Of a stretch of DNA of 64,000 nt, positions 1-6,723 are shown piece by piece. This DNA comes from an uncultured bacterium (GTDB lineage Bacteria > Desulfobacterota > Desulfobaccia > Desulfobaccales > 0-14-0-80-60-11): contig CALEAV010000004.1 in the NCBI GenBank assembly GCA_937943575.1, positions 52,322 to 116,321 of the forward strand, written 5' to 3'. Position 1 is the stretch's first letter; every line of letters starts with the position of its first letter. The notes beneath the pieces were generated by a model. It did no database searches. It saw nothing but the letters and a program-made list of their open reading frames with translations, and was not told where the DNA came from. Both the position numbers and the translations under genes were made by a program.

Positions 1-762
1 CACCCGGCCCACCAGAGGCAGCCCCAGCAGGGCCAGATCGCCCACGGCATCCAGGATCTTGTGGCGCACGAACTCTTCGGGGAACCGCAGGCCCCCGGGG
101 TTCAGCAGGCCCTCATCATCCAGGACCAGGGCGTTGTCCAGGGAGCCGCCCAGGGCCAGACCCTGGGACTGCAGGTACTGGACCTCTTTCAGGAAGCCGA
201 AGGTGCGGGCCGGGGCGATCTCCCGGCGGAAGGTGTCGCTGGCCAGGGAGACGGAATAACGCTGCCGTCGGATGAGGGGGTGGGGAAAATCGATGCTGTA
301 GGTGATGCTGAAGCGCCCGGGGCTGACCCGCATCCAGGAGCCGTTTTCCCTCAGTTCCACCGGCCGCTGCACCATGAGGTAGGTGCGGGGCCAGGGGAGG
401 GAGCGGAGCCCGGCCTCCAGGATGAGTTCGGTGAAGGGCAGGGCGCTGCCGTCCAAGATAGGGAGCTCCGGCCCCTCCACCTGCACCAGGGCGTTGTCCA
501 CCCCCACCCCGTGCAGGGCGGCCAGGAGGTGCTCCACGGTGCTGAAGACCGCCTCGCCCTCCCCCAGGGTGGTGGCCCGGGCGGTGGAGAGCACCCGGCT
601 GTAGTGGGCCGGCACCTGGGGCCGGCCGGGCAGGTCCTCCCGGACGAAGCGGATGCCGGTGTTGGCGGCCGCCGGAAAGACGGTGAGGGTTACCGGTGCA
701 CCGCGATGCAGGCCGATGCCGCTCACGGTCACCGGCCGGGCCAAGGTCTTTTGCCACATCAT
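1..762 (-). CDS. lpxC: UDP-3-O-acyl-N-acetylglucosamine deacetylase, C-terminus cut by window edge
   Basis: LpxC is the zinc amidase that carries out the committed step of lipid A synthesis in the cytoplasm, removing acetate from UDP-3-O-acyl-GlcNAc. The 254 codons present read with LpxC features throughout: an N-terminal QKTLARPVTVSGIGLHRG, a first zinc-ligand motif EHLLAAL near residue 75, LDGSALPF in the middle, and the hallmark HKILDAVGDLALLG, carrying the other zinc ligands, near the left edge. About 50 residues of a typical 305-residue LpxC lie outside the window. Two consecutive ATG codons (762 and 759) follow a G-rich Shine-Dalgarno stretch. The upstream gap is AT-rich and contains palindromes at 891-954. 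Gene identity is secure; which of the two ATGs is used is not. Confidence 0.96.
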   Translation of the reverse strand, partial: MMWQKTLARPVTVSGIGLHRGAPVTLTVFPAAANTGIRFVREDLPGRPQVPAHYSRVLSTARATTLGEGEAVFSTVEHLLAALHGVGVDNALVQVEGPELPILDGSALPFTELILEAGLRSLPWPRTYLMVQRPVELRENGSWMRVSPGRFSITYSIDFPHPLIRRQRYSVSLASDTFRREIAPARTFGFLKEVQYLQSQGLALGGSLDNALVLDDEGLLNPGGLRFPEEFVRHKILDAVGDLALLGLPLVGRV

Positions 763-818
763 GTCAGTCCCCCCGTCTCGGGCAGGTGCAAGGGCCATAC
801 CAGGGATCCACGGCCAAA

Positions 819-870
819 TCATCATATAAGTCACTGATAATATTGATATTTTAAATTTGTTTATCTGAGG
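819..870 (-). promoter_or_regulatory. AT-rich stretch, probable lpxC promoter region
   Basis: This is a markedly AT-rich block in an otherwise GC-rich genome, 60 to 110 bases upstream of the lpxC start and on its template side. Several TATTAT-like and TATAT-like hexamers occur. I could not pair one convincingly with a -35 box, so only the region is called. The rest of the 763-1155 gap holds the palindromes at 891-954 and a hairpin repeat at 1000-1077, and I see no gene in it. Confidence 0.3.
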
Positions 871-890
871 GTCGCTTTTATTCCGCCAAG

Positions 891-954
891 GTGTGGCAAA
901 AATCCCACACTAAAGAAGTTTTTGTGGCAGAAATCCCACAAAATGGAAGTGTGG
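891..954. repeat. Tandem TGTGGG...GCCACA palindromes upstream of lpxC
   Basis: There are two inverted repeats and one extra half site. The first (891-910) has perfect 6-base arms, GTGTGG and CCACAC. The second (920-943) has perfect 8-base arms, TTTTGTGG and CCACAAAA. Both share the core GTGGC-A-AAATCCCAC. A further GTGTGGC half site begins at 949. The GTGG cores start at 893, 924 and 951, so spacing is 31 and 27 bases, roughly three helical turns. There is no U-tract, so this is not a terminator. The arrangement resembles a multi-site operator. The regulator is unknown. Confidence 0.6.
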
Positions 955-999
955 CTTAAGTGATGTCGGAGAAGAGACCACGGTGGGGGTGCCGCCGCT

Positions 1000-1077
1000 G
1001 CTCCCCCTTTCTGGGGCGAGGGACGGGGGTCCGGGAGAAAGGTCAGGAGGGGTCGACCCCCGGCCCTTCTCCCGGAG
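1000..1077. repeat. Intergenic two-hairpin repeat, copy 1 (diverged)
   Basis: A first CCCC-rich/GGGG-rich inverted pair around 1001-1030 is followed by a larger hairpin. In the larger one, TCCGGGAGAAAGG pairs with a nearly complementary CCCTTCTCCCGGA around a GGGGTCGACCCC core. The layout matches the clearer copies at 33520, 41614 and 50884. It lies between the GH57 gene and lpxC. Confidence 0.45.
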
Positions 1078-1155
1078 AGGTGGGGAAACGACTTCAGAGG
1101 GGCAGCGGCGACAATCCCAGACACCGGGCGGCCGGGGGGGGAGGCGCCTCACGCC

Positions 1156-2898
1156 TCAGTCGCCCTCCGGGGCAAAGTCCAGGGCGGCCCACCAGCTGGG
1201 TTCCAGATCCGGGAAGATGTGGTCCCGCTCCCGGCAGAGGCTAAAGAAATTCCAGTCCTCCTCCGGCAACGCCCGTTCGGCCGCATAGCGCCGGGTCATG
1301 GCCGCCAGGCGCTTGAAGTCGTCGTGGTGCATCACCAGCCTGAGTTCGGCGTAATCCATGGCGCTGACGGTGCTGATGAGGAACTGCCAGTCGGAGGCCT
1401 CCAGCAACAGCAGGGTGCGGCCGCACTGCTTGAGGAGATCCTGGAGCCGGGGATCGGGGTCCTGCCAGTAGTTTCGGGCCAGGTCCTCCATCTCCGCCTC
1501 CGCCGGGTAGATGTGCTTCCAGGTCCAGGCGTTCATATCGTTGAGCCAGATCCAGTGGTAGCCGCCCTCGCCCCAGGAGCCCTCCGGCAGGCTGATGACG
1601 GCGCTGGGCTCCACGATCTGCAGGTATTCGCCCCCGGTGACCAGGCGCACCCGCCCCTGGGCGTGGAAGGTGCGGATCACCCGCTCCACCCAGGCGGGGC
1701 CTTCGAACCACCAGTGGCCGAAGAGCTCGGTGTCATAGGGGGCCACCACAATCCCCGGCTTGCCGTGGGCCTGGCGGTAGTCCTCCAGGATGCCGGTGAC
1801 CAGGGAGACGAAATGCTCCGCCTGGGACGCCAGCCGCTCCTCCACCCACTCGGGGTGATAGGGGCCCTTGTCCGCCAGATCGGCCTTGGCGCTGGTGACC
1901 CGCCAGTAGCGCAGGCCCCCGGGGAAGCGCTTCTTGTGGAAATCCAGATAGTTGCCATCTCCGGGGTAGCCCCATTCGCCGCTCCACACCTGCAGCCCGG
2001 TCTTGGGGTCCCGGGTGAAGGCGGCCACCGGCCGCTTGGTCTCGGGGGCCGAGCTCACCAGATAGGCCTCATAGGGCGACTTTTCCCGGTCTTCCGGGAG
2101 CTCCTGGTATTGGGAGGCAAAGCGCTGCCACAGGGCCTCCAGGGCGTGGAAGCGGTCCTTGTAGACCCCGATGGCCTTGCCGCCCTTGAGGAGGTGGGAG
2201 TCGATGAAGAAGTAGGAGAGGCCGTTTTCCGAGAGGAATTCCTCCACCCCCTTGCGCAGGGTGGCCTCGGCGCCGGGGGCGGCCACCGGCGGGGCCCAGC
2301 GGTAGCGGGGGCGGTAGGCGCACTCCGGCAGCCAGCAGCCCTGAGGATCCCGGCCGAAGTGGCGCCGGTAGGCAGCCACCCCCTGCTTCACCTGGGCCTG
2401 CACGGCGGTGTCCCGGCCCAGGAGAGGCAAATAGCCGTGGGTGGCGGCGGAGGTGATGACCTCCAAAAGCCCCTCCTCCATCAGCCGCCGGGGCGCAGCC
2501 AGGAGGTCCTGCCCCAGCTCCTCCCCGAAGGCCTGGAGGAGCCCGGTGTAATGCTCCTCCCAGAAGCGGGCCACGGCGGCGAAATGCTTCTCCCCCAGAC
2601 GGGTGAAATCGGCCTGGTCCTGGCGGGCCGCCTGGATTTTGTTCTCCAGATAATCCCGGAATTCCTGCCGGAAGGCGGGGGAGGCCAGCATCTCCGCCAG
2701 GATGGGGGTGATGCCCAGGGTGACCCCGGTGTGCAGGCCCTGGGCCCCCAGGCGCTGAAAGACCCGCCACAGGGGGATGTAGGATTCCGCCGCCGCCTCG
2801 TTGAGCCAGTCCATGCCGTGGGGCCAGCGGCCGTGGCCGATGACGTAGGGGAGATGGGAATGCAGCACCAAGGTGAAATATCCAAGGGGCTCGGTCAT
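1156..2898 (-). CDS. Glycoside hydrolase family 57 (DUF1957), probable 1,4-alpha-glucan branching enzyme
   Basis: This 580-residue protein has the GH57 conserved regions in order: HSHLPY (residues 12-17), a GCWLPE motif near 186, a PYDTELFGHWWFEGP stretch around 386-400 that should contain the catalytic Asp, and HIYPAEAEMED near 460. The FGHWW context and overall length fit the DUF1957 branching-enzyme branch better than the alpha-amylase or 4-alpha-glucanotransferase branches. Branching enzymes make alpha-1,6 links in cytoplasmic glycogen-like glucans. I chose the ATG at 2898 because GGAGG lies just upstream and HSHLPY then falls at the usual distance from the N-terminus; an in-frame GTG at 2943 would add 15 poorly conserved residues. 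Pyruvate kinase is upstream on the same strand, but a repeat-containing gap of about 310 bases separates them. Other glycogen genes are not in view, so substrate assignment is by family only. Confidence 0.85.
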   Translation of the reverse strand: MTEPLGYFTLVLHSHLPYVIGHGRWPHGMDWLNEAAAESYIPLWRVFQRLGAQGLHTGVTLGITPILAEMLASPAFRQEFRDYLENKIQAARQDQADFTRLGEKHFAAVARFWEEHYTGLLQAFGEELGQDLLAAPRRLMEEGLLEVITSAATHGYLPLLGRDTAVQAQVKQGVAAYRRHFGRDPQGCWLPECAYRPRYRWAPPVAAPGAEATLRKGVEEFLSENGLSYFFIDSHLLKGGKAIGVYKDRFHALEALWQRFASQYQELPEDREKSPYEAYLVSSAPETKRPVAAFTRDPKTGLQVWSGEWGYPGDGNYLDFHKKRFPGGLRYWRVTSAKADLADKGPYHPEWVEERLASQAEHFVSLVTGILEDYRQAHGKPGIVVAPYDTELFGHWWFEGPAWVERVIRTFHAQGRVRLVTGGEYLQIVEPSAVISLPEGSWGEGGYHWIWLNDMNAWTWKHIYPAEAEMEDLARNYWQDPDPRLQDLLKQCGRTLLLLEASDWQFLISTVSAMDYAELRLVMHHDDFKRLAAMTRRYAAERALPEEDWNFFSLCRERDHIFPDLEPSWWAALDFAPEGD

Positions 2899-3082
2899 GG
2901 GTCCTCCTTCCAAGCAGCGTCGCCTGCACCCGGGTGCACTCAAGCCCGCACGGCACGAGGGGCCTGATCCCCCGGGGACGGCGTGAGTCGGCGCATCCCT
3001 GAGGGCCGGCCTTCAGCCTGGGACCGGTATCGGTGGCACCGGGGAGACGGGGCCGAAGATCGTGGCTCCCCCATCCTCCCTG

Positions 3083-3155
3083 CCTCCCCCCACTCCTTCT
3101 GAGGGGGAAAGGGGCAAGGGAGCCAGGCGCTCCGGGACTTCCCCCCGCCTCCCCC
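3083..3155. repeat. Intergenic two-hairpin repeat, copy 2
   Basis: A CCCCCCACTCCTTCTGAGGGGG hairpin-like pair (named here in parts: CCCCCC against GAGGGGG) is followed by AAGGGAGC pairing with GCTCCGGGACTT. This is the same architecture as the clearer copies elsewhere in the window. It fills the middle of the 2899-3207 gap between pyruvate kinase and the GH57 gene. Nothing else in the gap looks like a gene. Confidence 0.45.
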
Positions 3156-3207
3156 ATCATACCCGAAGTGGGCGGCGGGAGGAAAGGGCGGAGTGGCGAA
3201 AGCGGCC

Positions 3208-4623
3208 TCAGACCACGTCCGCCTTGAGGAGATTGGTGGTGCCCCGCTGGCCCAGGGGGGTGCCGGCGGTGATCACCACCCTGTCCCCGCCTTTCAGCCA
3301 GCCGGCCTTGAGGGCCTCCTCCTTCACCACCTGGAACATCTGGTCCGTGTCGGTGAGGTTGGGGGCCATGAGGGGGAAGACGCCCCAGGAGAGGGCCAGG
3401 CGGCGCCAGGTCTCCTTCCGGGGGGTGACGGCGATGATGGGGGCCGCAGGCCGGAAGCGGCTGATGAGGCGGGCGGTGGTGCCGAAATCGGTGCTGGTGA
3501 GGATGGCGGCCGCCTGGAGGTTCTGGGCCATCACCGCGGCGGCGTAGCTGATGGCGTCGGAGATGTCCCGGCGGGAGACCTGGGCCCGCTCCCGCAGCCA
3601 GGGGGCGTGGGGGAAATGGGCTTCAATGGCCCGGCTGATGCGGTCCAGGTAGCGCACCGCCTCCACCGGGAACTTGCCCGCCGCGGTCTCCTCGGAGAGC
3701 ATCACCGCGTCGGTGCCGTCCAGGATGGCGTTGGCCACGTCCGTCACCTCCGCCCGGCTGGGCCGGGAGTGGTCCACCATGGAGAGGAGCATCTGGGTGG
3801 CGGTGATGACGGGCTTGCCGGCCCGGTTGGCGGCGGCGATCACCTGCTTCTGGATAATGGGGACCCGCTCCAGGGGGAGCTCCAGCCCCAGGTCGCCCCG
3901 GGCCACCATGAGGCCGTCGGCCGCGGCCAGGATCTCCTCCAGGTTTTCCACCGCCTCGTGCTTCTCCACTTTGGCGATGAGGGGGGTGTCGGCCCCCAGG
4001 CTGTCCAGCAGGGCCCGGGCCTCCAGGACGTCGGCGGCGGAGCGCACATAGGAGAGGGCGATGAAGTCCACCCCCATGGCCACTCCGGCGCGCATGTCCT
4101 CCTTGTCCTTGTCGGTGAGGGCCGGGATGGAGAGGGTGTGGTGGGGGAAGTTGATGCCGGCGTGGGAGCGCAGGACCCCGCCGGTGATCACCCGGCAGTG
4201 CAGGGTGTCTGTGGTCTTGTCCTCCACCTTGAGCTCGATGTTGCCGTCCGCCAGCAGGATATGGGAGCCCACCGGGCTGTCCGCCACGATTTCCGGGTAG
4301 GCCACGCTGACGCAGTCTTTCTCACCCACGCCGCAGAGGGCGGTGAGGGTGAACCTCTGGCCCCGCTCCAGGGTGACGTGGCCGTCAGGGAACTCCCCGA
4401 TGCGGATCTTGGGGCCGGCCAGGTCCTGGAGGGCGGCCAGGGGCCGGCCCAGATCGGCGGCCAGGCGGCGCACCTCCTCCAGGCGGCGGGCGTGCTCCGC
4501 CGGGGTGGCGTGGGAGAAGTTGAGGCGCACCACATCCACGCCGGCATGGAGCAATGGGGGCAGGGTCTTGCCCAGACAGGCAGGACCCAGGGTGGCGATA
4601 ATCTTGGTGCGGCGCCGCGCCAT
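3208..4623 (-). CDS. pyk: Pyruvate kinase
   Basis: Pyruvate kinase converts phosphoenolpyruvate and ADP to pyruvate and ATP in the last step of glycolysis. The 471 residues begin with RRTKIIATLGPA and continue with VVRLNFSHATP, LQDLAGPKIRIG, the B domain, VARGDLGLELP near residue 236, the substrate motif ITATQMLLSM, and the helix SRAEVTDVANAILDGTDAVM (named as separate motifs). The C-terminal domain carries GDRVVITAGTPLG. Length matches the usual 470-480. The ATG at 4623 has GGGAGGAA five bases upstream and starts at the conserved KIIATLGPA region, so 42 residues of upstream open frame are excluded. It is divergent from the zinc-ribbon gene at 4851 across an AT-rich gap containing the perfect palindrome GCTCCGGAGC. 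Confidence 0.96.
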   Translation of the reverse strand: MARRRTKIIATLGPACLGKTLPPLLHAGVDVVRLNFSHATPAEHARRLEEVRRLAADLGRPLAALQDLAGPKIRIGEFPDGHVTLERGQRFTLTALCGVGEKDCVSVAYPEIVADSPVGSHILLADGNIELKVEDKTTDTLHCRVITGGVLRSHAGINFPHHTLSIPALTDKDKEDMRAGVAMGVDFIALSYVRSAADVLEARALLDSLGADTPLIAKVEKHEAVENLEEILAAADGLMVARGDLGLELPLERVPIIQKQVIAAANRAGKPVITATQMLLSMVDHSRPSRAEVTDVANAILDGTDAVMLSEETAAGKFPVEAVRYLDRISRAIEAHFPHAPWLRERAQVSRRDISDAISYAAAVMAQNLQAAAILTSTDFGTTARLISRFRPAAPIIAVTPRKETWRRLALSWGVFPLMAPNLTDTDQMFQVVKEEALKAGWLKGGDRVVITAGTPLGQRGTTNLLKADVV

Positions 4624-4850
4624 GGTTCCTCCCAGACCTGAGGAATGGGGAATTTCCCCCAGGTGGAGGTGAGAAATTCCCCAGACAGGGGGGCGGCCTG
4701 CCTTTCCGACCGCCCCATGACTACCGCCTATTTTCCCACATCTGGGCAAAATTTGTGAATTTTTTATTAAAAGGCGCTCCGGAGCTTGAAAACATTTAAA
4801 GGCATGGTTATTGCATTAAGTCATGGCAATCATACAGGGGGAGTGCACTT

Positions 4851-5051
4851 ATGCCGCTTTATGAGTACCAATGCGTGGATTGTGGGGGAGCCGATCTGAG
4901 GGTGGCCGGCCTGGATGATCACACCGCCATCTGTATGGAGTGCGGCGGTCTGATGCTGCGGCTCAACGAGGACATTTTCCGGCCGTATTTCGAGGAGGAG
5001 GCCCCGGCGCCGGCCACCTTGCGGAACAAGGTCTCCAACAATGGCACCTGA
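4851..5051 (+). CDS. FmdB-like small zinc-ribbon protein
   Basis: A 66-residue protein begins MPLYEYQCVDCGG and has a second pair, CMECGG, about 20 residues later. This CxxC-CxxC spacing and the PLYEYxC opening are typical of the FmdB/CxxC_CxxC_SSSS family of putative regulatory zinc ribbons. The C-terminal half is acidic, with no further recognised motif. GGGGGAG lies nine bases before the ATG. A weak promoter-like pair, TTGAAA at 4786 and TATTGC at 4809, precedes it. The role of the family is poorly defined; FmdB was first noted near amidase genes. It appears to be a single-gene unit, ending just before a large inverted-repeat structure and a terminator. Confidence 0.85.
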   Translation: MPLYEYQCVDCGGADLRVAGLDDHTAICMECGGLMLRLNEDIFRPYFEEEAPAPATLRNKVSNNGT

Positions 5052-5054
5052 GGC

Positions 5055-5130
5055 GTGTCCCCGCGGGGGGAGACGGCGGCAGAGGTGGGGCCGCCGTCTC
5101 CCAAAGACGGGGGAAGTAAGGCGGGGACAC
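5055..5130. repeat. Nested perfect inverted repeats after the zinc-ribbon gene
   Basis: The outer arms are GTGTCCCCGC (5055-5064) and GCGGGGACAC (5121-5130), a perfect 10-base match. Inside them is a perfect 13-base hairpin, GGGAGACGGCGGC (5068-5080) with GCCGCCGTCTCCC (5090-5102) and a 9-base loop. It starts four bases after the zinc-ribbon stop codon. There is no U-tract, and a conventional terminator follows at 5173. It could be an RNA structural element or a small palindromic repeat. Confidence 0.65.
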
Positions 5131-5172
5131 AGACCGGGGGCCGCCGGCGCAAGCGCCTTGGCCTCAAAATGA

Positions 5173-5205
5173 CAAAGAGGGCGTGGAAAAACGCCCCTCT
5201 TTTTC
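5173..5205. terminator. Bidirectional rho-independent terminator
   Basis: A stem of AAAGAGGGCGT with ACGCCCCTCTTT (one bulge) around a short A-rich loop is followed by TTTTT on the plus strand and preceded by AAA, so it can serve both converging genes: the zinc-ribbon gene and the minus-strand hypothetical gene ending at 5224. Confidence 0.75.
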
Positions 5206-5223
5206 ATATTGGGACAGGTGGGG

Positions 5224-5736
5224 TCAGTTGACGGCCCGACTTAAGGGGGATGTGAGCTGGCCGCTCCGGAGAAAGTCCTCCAGAAACTCCTCCAAAAGCC
5301 GGGCCAAGGCCTCGTAGAGAGGCTCCCAATCCGACTCGGTCAGCCCGCTCCGGACCTCGCCCCGGGCCTCCCGGCACCATTTGAGGTGCAGGGAGGGACC
5401 GAAGGGGCCCAGGGATGTGGGCTGCCCATCCACAAAAAAGACCTCCAGACTGAAGGGCCGGCTTCCGGCTCCCTTAGCCGGCTGGAGCGTGACGATCACG
5501 CCGAGACACGGGCCGCCCTCCCAGTCATTCTCCTGAGTGTGTCGCAAGGACACCCCGGCCAGGGAGAGGCGCACTTCTATCTCCGTCCGCAGGCGCTCCC
5601 AATTGAAAGGGAAGGAGTCCCAAGTGTGGGGGGGCGGGGCGATCCAGACCTGCACCCCGCCGGCCCCGGGGGGCTGGCCGTGGGAGGGGCCTGTTCCAAG
5701 GCAGGGACAGTGGCTCATGTCTCTGGTTTTCTTCAC
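5224..5736 (-). CDS. Hypothetical protein
   Basis: A 170-residue protein I do not recognise. It has no signal peptide or membrane segment. The N-terminal 40 residues are rich in Pro, Gly and Cys. The middle has alternating beta-like segments (EVRLSLAGVSLRHT, LGVIVTLQPAKG, FSLEVFFVDGQP), and the last 35 residues look like an amphipathic acidic helix (YEALARLLEEFLEDFLR). The start is placed at GTG 5736 because GGAGGGA lies eight bases upstream; ATG 5718 and GTG 5760 are alternatives with poorer ribosome sites. Codon use with strong third-position GC supports a real gene. It converges on the terminator at 5173, and a promoter-like sequence lies about 110 bases upstream. Confidence 0.6.
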   Translation of the reverse strand: MKKTRDMSHCPCLGTGPSHGQPPGAGGVQVWIAPPPHTWDSFPFNWERLRTEIEVRLSLAGVSLRHTQENDWEGGPCLGVIVTLQPAKGAGSRPFSLEVFFVDGQPTSLGPFGPSLHLKWCREARGEVRSGLTESDWEPLYEALARLLEEFLEDFLRSGQLTSPLSRAVN

Positions 5737-5843
5737 CGGTCCGTCCCTCCAGAGGCTCACGGGAGGGGGACGTCAGCTCTGTCCTCCCCTCCGCTGGGCG
5801 GCGCCCTCCGCCCCCTTCAGGGCTGAGGCCGTCACCTTGCCCC

Positions 5844-5871
5844 ATTATGCGCCAGGGAGGCGGGGGGGCAA
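5844..5871 (-). promoter_or_regulatory. Candidate sigma-70-type promoter for the hypothetical gene
   Basis: On the minus strand, TTGCCC and CATAAT are separated by 16 bases, about 108 bases before the GTG start at 5736. Just upstream (5905-5925) is a small palindrome, TTTCTG-GT-CAGAAA. The remaining 5737-6069 gap has no other feature I can support. Confidence 0.35.
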
Positions 5872-6069
5872 TCGGGGACTGCCTGAATTTTTCTGGGGAA
5901 AAACCTGATTTTCTGGTCAGAAAGGATATGAGGCGGCCCACAGCACCCCGGGGCGGGCGGCAGGGCAGGGTACCCCTTGCCCGGCGGGGGTGACTTTTCG
6001 GTCTCAGCCAGGACTGATGGGGCCCACTTCTCCACCCCATCGCAGTCCCAGCCAAGGCGGGGGGTGCCT

Positions 6070-6723
6070 TTACGGTTCCAGGGAGGTGAGGCCTTCCCGG
6101 ATGGCGTACTTGGTGAGCTCGGCGATGCTGTGGATCCCCAGTTTGTGCATGATCTGCTGGCGGTGGGTCTCCACCGTCTTGACGCTGATGTGCAGCTGTT
6201 CGGCGATCTGGCCGGTGGGCTTGCCCTCGGCCATGAGCTGCAGCACCTCCCGCTCCCGGGGGGTGAGCATGGTGAAGGCGGAGGAGCGGGGGGCCGACAT
6301 GCCCTGGACATAGTCCTGGATGACCACGTTGGAGACCCCCGGGCTCAGGTAGGTCTTGTTGGCCATCACCAGGCGGATGGCGGCGGCCAGCTCTTCAAAG
6401 GCGCAGTCCTTGAGGAGATATCCGGAGGACCCGGCCTTGAGCATGTTGACCACGAAGCGGCGGTCGGCATGCATGGAGAGGGCGATGATCTTGGTCTCGG
6501 GAAAGGCGGCCAGGACCTGCCGGGTGGCCTCAATGCCGTTGAGATCCGGCATGTTGACGTCCATGATGACCACGTCGGGCCTGAGGTCTTTGACGAGCTG
6601 CACCACTTCCCGCCCGTTTTCGGCTTCGGCCACCACCTCCATATCCGGTTCCTTGGCCAGAAGGGTGGCCAGACCTTGACGGACGATCATGTGGTCATCA
6701 GCGATGATGATCCTCGTCTTCAT
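6070..6723 (-). CDS. NarL/FixJ-family response regulator
   Basis: A 217-residue two-domain response regulator. The receiver domain begins KTRIIIADDH; the phosphoacceptor is Asp55 in VVIMDVNMPD, with the conserved Ser/Thr and Lys in IIALSMHAD and YLLKDC. The C-terminal LuxR-type helix-turn-helix (about 150-210) carries LTPREREVLQLMAEG and ISVKTVETHRQQIMHKLG. The start is ATG 6723, which has GAGGGAAACC upstream and begins the receiver domain; the open frame extends 65 codons further upstream inside the kinase gene but is not conserved-looking. The start lies inside the last codons of the histidine kinase (26-base overlap), which implies translational coupling and a cognate pair. Target genes are not evident nearby. 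Confidence 0.93.
   Translation of the reverse strand: MKTRIIIADDHMIVRQGLATLLAKEPDMEVVAEAENGREVVQLVKDLRPDVVIMDVNMPDLNGIEATRQVLAAFPETKIIALSMHADRRFVVNMLKAGSSGYLLKDCAFEELAAAIRLVMANKTYLSPGVSNVVIQDYVQGMSAPRSSAFTMLTPREREVLQLMAEGKPTGQIAEQLHISVKTVETHRQQIMHKLGIHSIAELTKYAIREGLTSLEP

Noticed and set aside
61..837. Long plus-strand open frame opposite lpxC
   Set aside because: It is the antisense shadow of lpxC in GC-rich DNA. The minus strand carries all LpxC motifs, and the plus frame has no family features.
1219..2967. 582-codon plus-strand open frame opposite the GH57 gene
   Set aside because: It mirrors third-position GC bias of the real gene, and its composition (Gly/Pro/Leu/Gln repeats) is typical of shadows. 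GH57 motifs are all on the minus strand.
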